NCBI RefSeq assembly: GCF_001640805.2
Contig: NC_066856.1
Span: 310,001-374,000, forward strand
Origin: Lates calcarifer
Lineage: Eukaryota > Chordata > Actinopteri > Centropomidae
Reading direction: 5' to 3'
Length of the DNA stretch: 64,000 nt
Part shown: piece after piece, positions 23,590 through 37,095 of the stretch
How the letters are laid out: each line of letters opens with the position of its first letter
Position numbering within the stretch: the first letter of the stretch is position 1
The notes under the pieces: model-generated
Database searches by the model: none
What the model was told of the DNA's origin: nothing
The model's input: only the letters and a program-made list of their open reading frames with translations
Program-made: the position numbers and the translations under genes

Positions 23590-23960
23590 ACTATGGCTCT
23601 AAATTGTCATTTCATTTAGCTCTGAGCTCTTCTACAAAAGCCTTTCTTCTTAGAAAGTTAGTTATAGTTTGAAAGAGCGTGAGTAGAAACACAACGAGGC
23701 TGTAAAGGTGGACTGGTGAGTAGATGTAGTAGTAGATGTAGTAGATGTTAATGTCCCGACAACCTCTGTAGTCTCATTTAGACACTCGTTAGCAACCGCC
23801 TTTTTAAGACACGTAAAAGCTTCAAACATCAGGAGTGGGGGATTTACTGACCGATTTTACGTCAGAGAATAAAATGCGAAAATGTCTTGAGCTTGTTTTA
23901 CAACCACAGATCTTATTTCAGACATTTAACCAAAAACCCATTGACTTTGGGACGAGTGAC
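23590..23960 (-). repeat. Dispersed repeat B, copy 2 (inverted)
   Basis: Inverted partner of 18165-18455. It carries an extra GTAGATGTAGTAG-type tandem stretch (about 23702-23752) and the ~80-base segment lost from copy 1, ending at ACTTTGGGACGAG. Confidence 0.78.
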
Positions 23961-24849
23961 CATGTCCCTGATATCATATCATGACATAATCTCTGATGTA
24001 GGGCTCTTGATGCCGGTCTTCAGATGGCAGACACCCCAGGGTCCTGATTGGAAGCAGAGCGTGGTGAGCAGTTTCAGTTCTAACGTTGGCATCCAGCTCA
24101 GAGCAGCGTCTGTATTACCCTCACTGTCTCTCTCTCTGTCTCTCTCCACACACTTGCTCTGCTGTGTCTAAATGTCATATAAATATTTAAACCCTGATCA
24201 GGGGACAGTTGGAGGCTCCCAGAGGGTCCCAGCTCTGAATGAAATCCATTTTCTGCTCAGGCTGCTCACATTCCCACAGATCACACACACACTCACTTTC
24301 TTTATCAATGCATCCATTCAATCAGCGGCTCGAGCCATATGCTGCAGACCCCACACTGGGCTCAACAAAGCTCAGCTCCATCTGATCAGATTTTTTAAAA
24401 TGGATCCTTCTACAGCTGCACATCGACCACATCTGAATCAGCAGCTTACAGAAACTTCAGGGTGTAAATAACCAACACATAACCTTCTGTAAGACGAGTC
24501 CAACTGTGAGTGAGTGTGATGTTATTTTTTACACTCAGACTAAAGTGAACTGTATGACCATCCACTCTGTTCAGCTCAGCTCTGCCTGTATAATAAATCT
24601 GTCCTGTTTGTCCACTCAGGCCCAGCACAGACAGGAGTGTCCAGGTGACACATCAGTTTCTAAGCAATAATTTTATAATGTTGTCAGCTGTGTCTCCTGT
24701 TGCTTTGTCACAGAGGCCTCAGCTAAAACTTGTTTTGTCAGACTAATCTGGATTAGAAACAGATGCAATTTGTTTTTTAAATATAATAATATAAACTCTG
24801 GAGCTATGTCTTCATCACAGCAATCCTGTTCAGGTCAGATTGGAGCTAA

Positions 24850-25371
24850 CGAGACTGAGAGCACAGAGTCAGACAGACCAGAGACAGAGACCAGAGATAG
24901 ACTGAGACCAGAGACAGTCTGAGACTTGAACCAGACAGAGACCAGAGACAGGCTGAGATCAGAACCATGCTGGGACCAGAGACAGATGAACAGAGACAGA
25001 GACAGAGACCAAGGACAGACTGAGACCTGAGATAGTCTGGGACCAGAACCAGGCTGAGACCAGAGACAGTCTAAGACCAAGACAGACAGAAACCAGAGAC
25101 AGAGACCAGAGACAGACAGAAACCAGAGACCAGAGACAGACTGAGACCAGAGACCAGAGACAGACAGAAACCAGAGACCAGAGACAGACTGAGACCAGAA
25201 CCAGGCTGAGACCAGAGACAGTCTGAAACCAGAGACCAGAGACAGACTGAGACCAGAGACGGCTGAGACCAGAGACAGAGATCAGAGACAGGCTGAGACC
25301 AGAACCAGGCTGAGTCCAGAGACAGTCTGAGACCAGAGGCAGACTGAGACCAGAGACAGGCCGAGAACAGC
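24850..25371. repeat. Minisatellite, (GACCAGAGACAGACTGA)n-like, ~520 bp
   Basis: Imperfect tandem units of about 17-32 bases built from GAGACCAGAGACAGACTGAG and AACCAGGCTGA. Because units often keep multiples of three, long stop-free frames appear on the minus strand (203 and 81 codons of SLSLVS/SGL-like repeats). These are repeat artefacts. Confidence 0.9.
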
Positions 25372-27299
25372 CTTTCAACTTTATTTGCATGTACAACAGA
25401 GAGTGTCTGTGCAGTATGAACTGGGTGTGTGTGTGTGTGTGATATAGGATATGACTGAGTGTGCGTAGAAACAGGACTTGGCGAACCTCCTCATATAGAA
25501 TTGTTTCCAGGTTTACAGAGTAGAGGAAACAGAGGCTGAGACACAGAGATCCTGAGTGTGTGTTCACCATCTCTGCTGTGGTTCATGTGCTCAGACTCTA
25601 AGTTGAAACACCTGCTACATGAGGCCCCCTCACACTCAGACTCTACTGTTGGTTCTACTGTGGTCAGTACTGAGGTTTGTCTTTGGACTGCACAGAGTCC
25701 TTAGCTGGACTTTGGACTTCAGACTGAAGCAGTCTGAGGAGGAAATCACAAAGATTAGTTTGTACTGAACATGTGCTGCAGCTGAGACTTCAACAGTTAA
25801 ACAGATTTTCAAGGTTTCTCTCTAACAACTGTTTTTACACCTGGATGTAGATAGGTTACATAATCTGAAACTGCTGAGACACTTCCTTACTACAGGACAC
25901 ACTCAGCTACACACTAACACACAAATATGTACTAAAATAATCTGTGTTGTGTGTATTGAAAGGTTTATAAAGTTTGGTTCTGCTGCTGCAGTCTGAGCTG
26001 CACCTGTTGGAAACTAATTCACTTTAATTCTGTGACTAAAACATAATTCCTGTGAGGTTGTTTATTGTGAAATATAGTGATCTTCTGTGAGTGAAGGGTC
26101 CAGAGTGAGATGGTTGGACTTTGTTGTGAAAAGACCTCACGTCCTGTTTCCTGTTTTATTTTCCTGCCTCTGTGTGTCCTCCATCCCCAGCTATCCTCAT
26201 CCTCCCTGCTTCCTTACCTGCCCCGGCAATTCCCATGAGTTCAACCCAATACACACAGCACCTGCAACCTGTTGTCAGATTGTTTTGGTGCTCAGCTCTC
26301 TTCTCATGTTCAGTTTGATGGTTCCTGGCTTTGGCTTTTTTGTATTTAATGTCATATGAAAAGAAGAGCAGCATGTAGGACTCATGACGTCTGTATTTTA
26401 ACCCCCTGGCTGCAGCCCTGTGAACACTGAATCCACAGACCTTGAACACATCATGTCCATTCCTTCATTTGAGGAGAGAGGATCCGTCCTGGTTCTGTTG
26501 ACTGATCCAAAGCATAAATACATATCTGAGGTAAAACATATAGTGAGCAGCTGAGCAGCTCCATGAGAAGAGAGCAGTCATCTCCTGAACAGAGGCTTGC
26601 TGCTAATCAAACGCATATAGAGCATACTGTGCCGAGCCTGATACCGAGTACAGATGTCTGTCACACTGAGCTGAAACCATTTGGGACCAATGTCTCTGCT
26701 GATCACTGGACAGGCTGTGATGAGGACAGAGTTCAACCACCCACCCACTCTCATGTATGATTCCTTCCTCTTCCTCTGCACACACCGTCTCATCATCAGC
26801 CATTTGGGCCCAGACTGCAGCACCAGATGGATAAAACAAGGACCTTTAAGACTGCGGAGGAAAAATAAAATTTTCTATCCTGTGAGATAAGAGGCAGGAT
26901 GTTTTGACATGTCCAACTACTTCGAACCAAATGTCCACTTATACAAGCTTCACTCTTCATCACACATTCACTCCCACTGTGTTAGTCAAAGATACAGGGT
27001 CAGGAACAGCATCATTATAATCCACTGAATGACATGATGAATTCATCACAATGAAAATAAAATATATGAAATGATCCTAAAAGCTTCATTTAAACAGTGA
27101 CGATGAATACAGTCAGATAAGACAGGGAGGTAACAGGTCAGCAGCAGATTACTGTTTGTTGTATTCAGACTGAACCACACACAGCTACACACAAAGTATA
27201 TCTTCATTAGAAGCTGTAGCTGATTGACTTGTGTCACTAATAAGCAGCATCTTGTATTTCCATTAAGTCAAGTCTCTGTTAGCTAAAATGAGTGTGACC

Positions 27300-27345
27300 T
27301 CCTGAGGCCTGTGCTACGAAGCAGCGTTGTCAGAACCATGAGTAA
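27300..27345. repeat. Possible dispersed-repeat end (GGCCTGTGCTACGAAGC)
   Basis: GAGGCCTGTGCTACGAAGCA resembles the terminus of a fish non-autonomous element. A possible other end (AAAACCCAGAGTTAAATC) lies near 28046-28063. Weak. Confidence 0.3.
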
Positions 27346-28417
27346 GGTTACTAATATGATATGAGAAGTAACGCTGATAGCTACATAATGTTTTGGTTAT
27401 AGCAATGTCCATAAATGACATTTAACAAGGTGAAATGTGAACAATATGACTACATGAGTAGAATAGAAACACTAGAAATAATTTCCAATTATCAAAGTCA
27501 GGTGGATTTATTGTAAATAAGTACATAAATGCTTTTTACTTACTGAGTGAGCATTTCTGCTCTTTTGTCTGATGGTGATTTATTCTGAGTTAATATGTGA
27601 TGCAGATTAAAAAAGTGACAGTAATGTCAGACTGTTTCTGCTGCCAAAGCAGAGAGGAGAGAGTTAATGTCTGAGGTCGATCTGACTGATATGCTCATTT
27701 ATAGTAATGGGAAATATTCAACAGTGCATGAATAAAGGCATCTTTAAACTCTCCCTCTGTTTTTTAGAAGCTGTGTTGTGGACATATGGAAAAGACTGGA
27801 ACAAAACAGAGCTGTAAAAATATCTGTATATGTCTTTATTATTTGTCACTTTATTGTAAACTCTATCCCTGTTGGGATCCTGCAAAAGTGATGATGCAGT
27901 GATCTGAATGGTCAGTAGTTGGGCTGTTGACAGGTTTTGATCCAATCCTCTGAAGTTAACCCGCCCCAGAGCAGGTTAGCCATTCAGCATTAGTTACCAT
28001 GGAGATTCACCGCAGTACAAAGTGAACCACCATCATAAGACTGAAAACCCAGAGTTAAATCTGTAGTTACCTCACTAATTATCTCTCAGAAAAGGACAAA
28101 ATTAATCATGTTTTATTCATGTATTTATTTCTTTGTATTCTCCTATTCCTAAAAATCAAAACCTTAAAATCTGGTAGGTTGTGGATGGTGATTTTTCTGC
28201 TTCAGTTTTTCAATTTACAATTTAAGTTATTTTAATTTGTAATTTTTTTTTCTCACACATGATCAGTATGAATAATCCTTTTGCAGGTTTGCTCCTCCTG
28301 AAACACAGTAATACCACTGCCAACTGAAAAAAGCTATGTCATCTTATTGTCAATAGATGTACTAGTGGAAGTATCAACTCATAGCTTTGCCTAGCCTGTG
28401 TCAGTCACCATTCCCAG

Positions 28418-28742
28418 ATAGCATACAGATGTGGGCCACTTCAGGCAACAATCCGGCACTGTAGGCATTCTTCTGGCCCAGACAAAACTGAACCTAAACT
28501 ATCCCATGTAGTAAATGCTACATTTGTCCCAAATATCACAAAACAAATATGGCCTACCTTTGGCAACTATGTGGCAGAGTAGGCAATGGTCATTCTGTAA
28601 GTTAACAAAGGCTGGTCCACATATGGTTCAGAACACGTGGCCCACCTTTGTTTAAACATATTTGGGCCAGTTTTGGCCGAAATATGGCAAGTTAGCATCG
28701 ACTAATCTGAATGTGACCCTAAAGTGGCCCACATATAACAGT
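28418..28742. repeat. Degenerate tandem array with GGCCCA / GGCCCACATAT motifs
   Basis: GTGGGCCAC, GGCCCAG, GTGGCCCACC, TTTGGGCCAG and TGGCCCACATAT recur at irregular tens-of-bases spacing, the form of a diverged minisatellite. Confidence 0.5.
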
Positions 28743-29989
28743 GCTAGGATAAGAACTTTTCTACATTCACAGTCTCCCAACAGAGACACACACCCTGTTC
28801 CCACCTGCCAACCTGTCACTGACATCACGCCGAAAATGACAGGCAGGCCTCTCAGTTTCTAGTGTAGGGCCTATAAGACGTTCAACAACATCAAGGAAAA
28901 CAGGCCTATTAACTCAGCCCTTTTAACATTTGTACCTGAACATATCAGTCTCAACACAGTGAGGTTTTTTTTTCCTCAATAAAGTCAATGTTATTAGGTC
29001 TGTTCGTTGTGAAGGATCTTTATTCAAACTTATTTTTTTTCTCCTATTGATGGGTTTTTGTCGCTTCAAGTTGGAGTGCTCCAAATTAAGTTTTGAATGC
29101 AGCATATTCAAATTGATGAAAGGGAGCAAGGGAGCAGAGAACGCGCTCTTTTAAGGTCTACTCTGTTAACAGGAGGAGAGAACAGAAACACAACAATAAA
29201 TAAATAAATAAATCTATCTGTGGGAACTATTTAGCTATCATTGTCAGAACTTACTTCACATATTGTTTTGTCATTGTTTGAGGTTGTCAGTGTTGCAAAA
29301 ATGATAGCTAGTTAACACTCAGTTTTATATGCTGTGAACGCTACAGGTTTTTCTATGAAATTATTGTATGATCCGGCGGAGAAATTGGTTTAAACATGCG
29401 AACACATTATGCTTTGAAAAAAACTGTGCCCTCAACATCCTGCGGCTCTTTGTCGGTGACTGCAGCTAGCTAGCTAGTTAGCAGAGATATTCTGCAGGTT
29501 GCTAGCTGAGCAAAAGCAGGGTTTACAATTAACACCTGCCACCACTAGGCTATTGTCATCATAAATGCCAAACAGTAAGATGGACACAGTTTTCAGCTGC
29601 AGCAAATCTACTGATTCCGTTAGCTTGTAGTAACGTGATTAGTTTACCATAAGTTGATTGAGTGATTGTCAGAGGCAGGGTTACCACATGTCCCTTACAA
29701 TACGGAACTGTCCTGTTCATCTCCCATTTCAGAATTGACTTAAATGCAGCATCATCCCTCTCCAATCAGTGTTTTAATCTCAGACAAGAGTGGCTCAACA
29801 GTTTTAGTGTCAATCAGACTGTAAACTCTGCCTGTGAGTGTTTCCTGTCAGACGTAGCTGTTTCAACACTGTCCACAATGAAGCCTGTATGATTTGCTAG
29901 GTTGAGGTGTATAGTCGGATATACATCTAGTTTATTTATTTAACTAATCAACATATAGTGCTGTGAAAACAACAACAACGATGATGTGT

Positions 29990-30090
29990 TAATGAAGTAT
30001 TGATTCCAACACGGTAGTATCGATCTGATACCAATACCAATGTTGGTATTGATGCTATCAATATTTGGATCGATCCGCCCACCCCTACTG
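29990..30090 (-). mobile_element. Possible hAT-type element end (AGTAGGGGTGGGC)
   Basis: Read in reverse it starts AGTAGGGGTGGGCGGATCG and continues with ATC/GATA-rich palindromic sequence (GGTATTGGTATCAGATCGAT), resembling dispersed hAT-related fish repeats. The partner end is not seen. Confidence 0.4.
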
Positions 30091-30960
30091 CTCGGAGCAG
30101 TTTAGAGATGCAGTGTATATTACCATGGCAGCAGACCCCTGGAAAAACCTACCCACCTTTCGTAGTATGGGTTAATCAGGAAGTTACACCTGACATCGTT
30201 TAAGTTACTCCTGTCTCCTCTTTTCCATCGTCTCTGTTCATCAGTTATCTTGTCAGTTCCATGTGCTGCTTCTCTGCCTGGTGCCTCAAATTTGCCTCAG
30301 TCTCTGCCTTGCCTTTCACCCTCTGGACCTGGATCTTCTCCTCTCTTACATCAGTTAGAAAGTGGAGATCAGATCTTCATCCCCCCCAACTGCCCATTTC
30401 AGGCAGAAAACCTCCAGATTGTCCACTGTGTTATAGCAGGCATGCTCTAGGTCAGCTGAGCCTTCAGTAGTCCTTTAAGAATTTGCACAGGGTCCACATA
30501 ACCCACCTCCCATGTCCAGTTTTTGCAGCTCAGTCAGATAATTTGTACAGAGCAGAGTAAAACAGTGAATAGTGAAATGTGCGAATGAAATAGTAAAACA
30601 TGCAGACGTTTTACTTAATTTGTGTGCCCAAGATAAGTGTATATATAGGGAGCCATGACAACAGACTGGCTTTCTCTCCGAAGCATGAAGTGATTATTAG
30701 CTAACAAGACAACATCAGAGTAAATACCCTATGTAATACATTAGTTAGTTAAGCTGTCAGGTTCTTTCACTTTAAACTGAGGAGCACCGCCTCTTTCTCC
30801 GACGTCTGGCACGTGAAGTTCTGAGGAGACGATGCTGACCTGTGAGCATCCCTGGATGTTCATCAGCATAAGGTGAAGGAGAGCCCAGGTTATATTTGAA
30901 TTCAATGAGTTATGAGTCAATGAGTCAACAGAACATAATATGAGGGCCAGTATTTCCCCT

Positions 30961-30971
30961 TCTCTTTCTCT

Positions 30972-31003
<32 letters not shown>
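30961..31003. repeat. (TCTCTT)n/(TC)n tract
   Basis: TCTCTT units grade into pure TC. Confidence 0.9.
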
Positions 31004-31722
31004 GAAGGAGGGTAATAAAATGTAATCAATCATTCTGTTAATTATGGCCACTATCAGAGACTGGGCTGCGCTGCATGCCAATGGTGTGGACACTCACATG
31101 CCCTCCTGCTGCAGCAGCTCAGTGGTAGAGACACAGCTGAACACTGTGAAGAGATTATGGAGTTAACTGTGTTGGTTGGGTTTTGAACTCCTGGAGCTTT
31201 TTAACATTAAAAACTATAGTGTCACAAAGAAGAATACGGACTGAAGAGTTGGTGTGACAGGTGTGTACCGGGCCTTACATTAAACAGCGCAGAGTACTGA
31301 AAGGCTCCTTAGTGTGAGGTGAAGGGGAGCCTGGTGCAGTTGTGACAGACACACACATTTCAACATTTGCCGTGACCATTCCGTGGCTGTGTAAATTTGG
31401 CAGTAGCAGAAATGAAGTTTATCTGTGTACCTCTCTGAACAAGATCCAGGTGTGGTCTGTGTCTGTTCATGGCTATTGACAAATGAACAATCTTCCACTG
31501 ACCCTCGGTCAGCTGACGTGTTTATCATCCAGGGCCCTGTTGTTTTATGATCCTTCTCATATTTGTCAGAAGAAGAAGACAAAGAAAAAGAAGAATGACT
31601 TTGCTGAACCCAGAACACAGTGAAAATGAGTCTAAAATTTCACTGATGGGTAACATGTGACTAAAACTGATTTAAATCAGGTGTCAGAGGGAACTCAGCC
31701 TGTTAACTCTAGCACATGACCT

Positions 31723-31746
31723 CTGCTGCTGCTGCTGCTGCTGCTG
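31723..31746. repeat. (CTG)8 microsatellite
   Basis: Eight CTG units. A shorter CTG run is at 41269-41283. Confidence 0.9.
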
Positions 31747-34700
31747 CCATAAATACAACTATGTCTGTTGTGTGAATGTTAAATGGATGTATAGTCTAAT
31801 ATTGTCCGTGTGTCCTCCTGTTCACCCAACAGGGCCTCTGAATAGCTGACATCCCAGCAGCCCATCCCTCATGTGAAGAAGGAGCAGTGTGAGGACACAT
31901 AGTTTAGCCTGGTCAGTCTGCAGAGATGAGCTCTGAACCTTGGTTTGACCAGAAGATGAAATGTTAATAGAGGGAAAACATGAGGGTCTGAATCTGATGA
32001 TTAATGAGTTAATATGAGGGAAGGGATGAGGTGGTGACAATGGGTTGGTGGAAACCTCATCAGGAGAGTGTCAGATATAAGTCAGAATCAGGACTCAGCT
32101 GCTGACAGGACTAAATGCTGCAGTCTGAGTTTGCTCTGAACAAAACCAAACTCTGAAGCTGGTACTTTGAGCCGAGGCACAGCTTGGTGCACATATTGAT
32201 CTGAATTGTAAAGTATCTCAGCTGATGTCTGTCTGAGACACAGAGTAGTATTTCCTACTCGGTGAGAGTGCCATGCTTGTTGAATCAAATTTTGCTCAAT
32301 TACTTTCTCCTATAAGTGCAGCATGACCCCGGTGAAAACACACAGCGCTGCGGGGCCAGTGGCAGTGCAGGAAGATAGGACTCATTCTGACAATCTCCAG
32401 CAGAGTGTCTGGGTCTGATAACACCCATAACCCCCCCAATGTCTCCAATTTTTCAAGGTTTCCCAGGGTTTGGACATAAAAACTCCCTCTAAGGCAATCA
32501 CAGCAGCATGATTTTTATACCATTGTATACTCTGACTCTATAAAATCCTGGTGTCCTCTCATAACTGGCATTGTTACACAAGCAGCAGTGTATTAGCTTT
32601 TTATTGATGATGATTAGGTGTTTTTCTTTCCTGCTGCCTGCAGCCAAGCCTCACAAACAACAAGGGAATCATGTCTCCTCATAATGGCGCTTTCATAACT
32701 CCTGTCTGCATATTAAGATTAGCTTTATTATTATTGCTCTCATAGGTGCACTGTCATTGTAAAAGTTTCCCCAGTTCAATGAGGCTCAGTGATGGCAGCA
32801 GGATGGGGTTTCTGAAGGTTCTAGGTGGACCTCAGACTGTTCACCTGAAGGGGAGATAAAAAAAAATAATTGAAGAGCAACCTGTTGTTTTATAACCCTT
32901 CTCATATTTGTCAGAAAAGAAACTTTGGATGACTTTCAGCTCAGACAAATACAATATTTGCCACTGGATGCTGGCAGCAGTTTGCTGCTTCATTAGATCT
33001 AATGGTCAAAATGCTGCTGGAAGTTCTGACCTCCATATGAAACTGAATTGTCCTCCTGGAAACACACTTTACAAAGTTTGATTTTTTTAAGACAACATTG
33101 CCAAAATGACAGGAGGTGAGATCTCTTAATTTGCACTGTCAGGAGTCGCCATCACTGATGCATAGTATCACTGTATCCTTCATCAGCACCGAACAGAGTT
33201 TGGCCCCATATTACACAAACATTAATGGATTTTGTTACATGTGGACAGATTATGACACAGTGAAACCTTTCAGTGATCTGTCAACAGAGCCAGGCTCATT
33301 ATTTCCTGTCTTCATGCTAACTCCCTGCAGCTCCATATTTTCTGTCTTCTTTGATCTAACTCTCAGAAACAGATTAAATAAATGTTCCAACAATCTCTTT
33401 AAAAACAGACTGTGTTACTATCTCTCCCTCAGCCTGGCTTCTTTTCGTCGTCTTCTTACGTTTCAGGTCTGTGTGTGAGTTTGTGTGTCATTCAGGGTGC
33501 ACATGAGAGTGCTGCGTGTGTGTTCTGAGACTGGGTTCACAAGCCAATCATAATCAAGTTTCACCCTTGCCGACCTGGCCCAAGCACCCTCTCAGGCAGG
33601 TCCTGGTGGTTAAGTTCAGGAATGAACTGTGGTTCCTCAGATGGTGAAGCTACAGACTGTTTCACTGGCTCAGGCTCCAGCGCTGAGAGTTTTAGATATT
33701 ACAAATATTTTCTCTTCTTAACTTATGGCTGTTGTTGCCTATAAATAAACCTGGCTCAGTATTTCTGATCCTGGTTACACATGAACATCTCCAGTCACAT
33801 CAGTCTGCTGTAGACAGACAAGCATCTTTTCCTGCTGATTAAATTAAAACAGAGCAGAATTCAAGCCAAGACTTTTTATAAAAGTTTAATGGAGACCTGT
33901 CTAAACCAGATGCTTTGCTAGAGGGCTCTAAGTGAATGGAGCTCCCAGATTTCCTGCTCGGTACAAAGAACGTTTGAAGGAGCTGGTGTTTATACTCTGA
34001 CATAGCAGGGTGAGAGCTGCTGTCCAAGTCTGACATTAAATCTCCTCCTCAGCCTTTTTAACTCACATATTGACTTAGTTGGGTGCCACAATTACACCTT
34101 AATTCTTCCTTTATTTTTTATTTCACAAATTAAAGAAAAAAAGTGCTCAACATTTGCAGAAAGGAATTAGTGTTAGCATATGTGAGTCTGCTTTGCTTTT
34201 GTCTCCTGTCGGAAATTAAAGAGCTTTTATTTTGAAAAGGTAGATTACTCTTCATGTATCAAACCTGTGCCCACATAAACATTTCTAAAAGCATATATTT
34301 TATACTTTATTAACTGTACATCTGATGAGTCGTTGTTACCTCTTCCAGTTTCAGTACTTTACCTGAAGGAATCCACATTACAGAAAAAACATTGAAGGAA
34401 CTTTTCTTCCACCCAGGAGCTGACAGAGCTGTGCTCCTGTGAGACCAAACGTTTGGCCTCACTTTAAGGCTGCATGTTGTAAGACACCAGTTTTCCCTGA
34501 GAGCCTGAAAGGAGCAGCTGATGCCTGAACGCAGAGCAAGGGAGGACATGTTTTGAAAATGACCTGTAATCCTATCTGAGCTCCTGCTTCCTGACTGATG
34601 GGATTCCTTCACCGGCTTGTACTGTTTTCATTCTGGACAACACATTTCACCTCTGCAGAGAGTGTCCTCCTCCACAGGATCATCCAGGTCCACCTGAGGC

Positions 34701-37044
34701 TACTACTGCTGCTCAGACAGTTTTTCTCCTGTAGGGAGCAAACCGCAGGCTTTTACAATAACACAATTAACACACTGAGCTGCTGCTCTGATCACACTGT
34801 ATCACTGTGGTTAGACTCAAAAATCAAAAAGGCAAAAGCTCTTCAAAGGTTTTCACTAGTGAATTTGGCCATAGTGTTACCACAGTGAGGAGGGAAACTA
34901 TCTGGTGGCAAGTGGTGGTTGAGCCAAGGTACGTATACTAAAAGTAGTTGGGTGATTGGGAGCAGGTGTGCTGGGAAACCCCGCGCTGCATCCTGCCTCT
35001 GTCAGGGAAAACACAAATGACACACACAGGGAAGAGATACAAGGGAAAGACCAGGGAAACAAACACAGGACAGAAAACACTTGGAGAACTTAAGGTCACA
35101 GTGGGGGCTGTGACAATTATAAAAATAATTTAGTGTAGTTGAATGTTGTCCCCATTTCATTTATAATTAGCACCAAATAACTGAGTCCTTTCAGGAAGGT
35201 ACATGTGAATTTTCAGTTTCTTATCAGTATATTTCTGTGAAATTAGAGAGCCTGATAAGAAAACATGCAGGTAGAAGTAAAATTTCTCATCTCATCTGAG
35301 GATGTCATTAACCAGAGACCATGATAATGATGATGAGGCTCAGAGCAGTTTACATCAGTGCACACACCTGTGATTAACATACTCCCATCAGCAAAGGCAG
35401 GTAATAAGCTTCAGAGGTCAGGTGTAACTTTTAATATCAGCATCAAACTTGTGTGGTTAAATTCTGTTCCTGTTCTGCCTCCTCCACTGGACACAGATCA
35501 CAGCCAACGGTCTTCAATGAAATTTTTTCTCTCTCTTTGCCCTACAGCAAATTTCTCTGCAAAAAAAGTTGAACGCTCAGCTAAAGCTTCCTTCGCCTGC
35601 AACAGCTCCTTCTGGGCACCGAGTGACGAGGTGGTGGAGGGAGGGAGGGAGAGACAGTGACCAGAGTCCCTCCCCAGTGTGAGCTCAGTAACAGAGACAG
35701 ATTGCAGTGGGAGGGACACGTCCCATTTCTGAGGGTGAGTAACACTGAAAACAGATGACAGCATGATCTCAATCAAAGAGGCTGTCAGAGATGGAGGGAT
35801 GGAAGGGGGTGGGGGTGGGCAAACATTCAAATGTAACACTGCGCACAAAAAATAATTTAAAGGTGAATTCTCTTCTAAACTAAAGCTCCTGCAGCTGTCT
35901 CAGCATGAGACCTTTGTTGGACATATTTGTGGAAACAATGTCTCTAACCCTCTTTTTCTCCTCTTGATTCAGTCCTCACAGTGTTACCACAGAGCTGCAG
36001 AAATGTTGACTTGTCCTGTAGCAGGAAAAGGTGAAACAGGTTTTATTAATGCTGGGTCAGTTCCACCAGGATCCACCAGGTCCATATCAGGTCACAGTTA
36101 CCTGAGTTTTTCCTGCTCTGAGCAGCCAAAACATCTGATTAGATCAGATCCACTGTGTTACACTCAGAAAGATAGTTAGCTTAGCTTGATACCGTTACCT
36201 TTTGTTCATGTTGTTTCAACACCTGTAGAGACATCAGCAGCTCCTGCTCCTCCTGATACCCAGTAACAAAAGGAGCAGGATCACAGAGATCCATACAGTG
36301 AAATATATCTGCTCTCTACAAACTATCTTACTCTACTGATGTTTAAACATAGGGTACTTTTTAATGGTAAAAAAAGATTCTCATCATGTGAATTATCACA
36401 ACAGCAGAGAAGACAAGGCCTGGTTGATCAGTGGTGTGTCCTGAGGTAGAAGCAGATGAGTTAAACATCTCTTTACCTGAACGTTCAGTTCAACTCTCTC
36501 ACTTTTTCTGCACAAAGTTTGAACTTAATAACCTCTGCGTTTTTTTCTGCTGCAGGTGATTTAAAATGAAAAGTTAGCTCTGTCTGAGAAAATGGTCACA
36601 GCCGCAATGACATCATCACTGTCAAAATGGCGACCAGGTGAAGAGAGAAGAGGTAGCAGTCTGAGAGTCCACATCAGGTGAACAGGGCAGGTGTTGGATG
36701 AGTTGTCTCAGTTTCTCCAGAGCCTTCTACCTCAGCTACATCCAGTACCAGGCCTGTTCTCCATCCCCCACCCCCCCCAAGCTGATTATTAGCCATTGAT
36801 CAGATAATCAGATCAGCCACAGGTGTGGGTTCTGATGGAGAATAATGCTGATTTCAGTGTGCAGCAGTGACAGCATGGTAGCACAGTGATGCCAGCAGCT
36901 GTTTGTCTCGGCACCAGGCCACACTGGATTCCTTACAACAGACTGGGAGCAATTGAGCATTATTACTGTCAAATATCACTGTTTGCTTTTGGAATGGGGA
37001 TTAATGATGATGATGAATTCAGCAGGCCTCCTACATCCATCACA

Positions 37045-37045
<1 letters not shown>

Positions 37046-37094
<49 letters not shown>
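37046..37094. repeat. (CA)n microsatellite
   Basis: About 24 CA units. Confidence 0.92.

Positions 37095-37095
<1 letters not shown>

Larger units (their letters stand above)
25372..29989. other. Intergenic, no supported gene
   Basis: Contains a short GT run (25426-25441), the degenerate GGCCCA array and weak repeat ends. Otherwise nothing I can name. Confidence 0.5.

Noticed and set aside
24850..25371. Regular repeat considered as a CRISPR array
   Set aside because: Units are contiguous and variable with no unique spacers, and the DNA is vertebrate.
24959..25570. 203-codon minus-strand open frame
   Set aside because: It is the minisatellite at 24850-25371 read in a frame its unit lengths keep open; composition is only S, L, V, G, W repeats.
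35498..35848. Overlapping frames on both strands around 35.4-35.8 kb (100-116 codons)
   Set aside because: Both strands open over the same GA/CT-rich stretch, typical of composition bias; no conserved motif.
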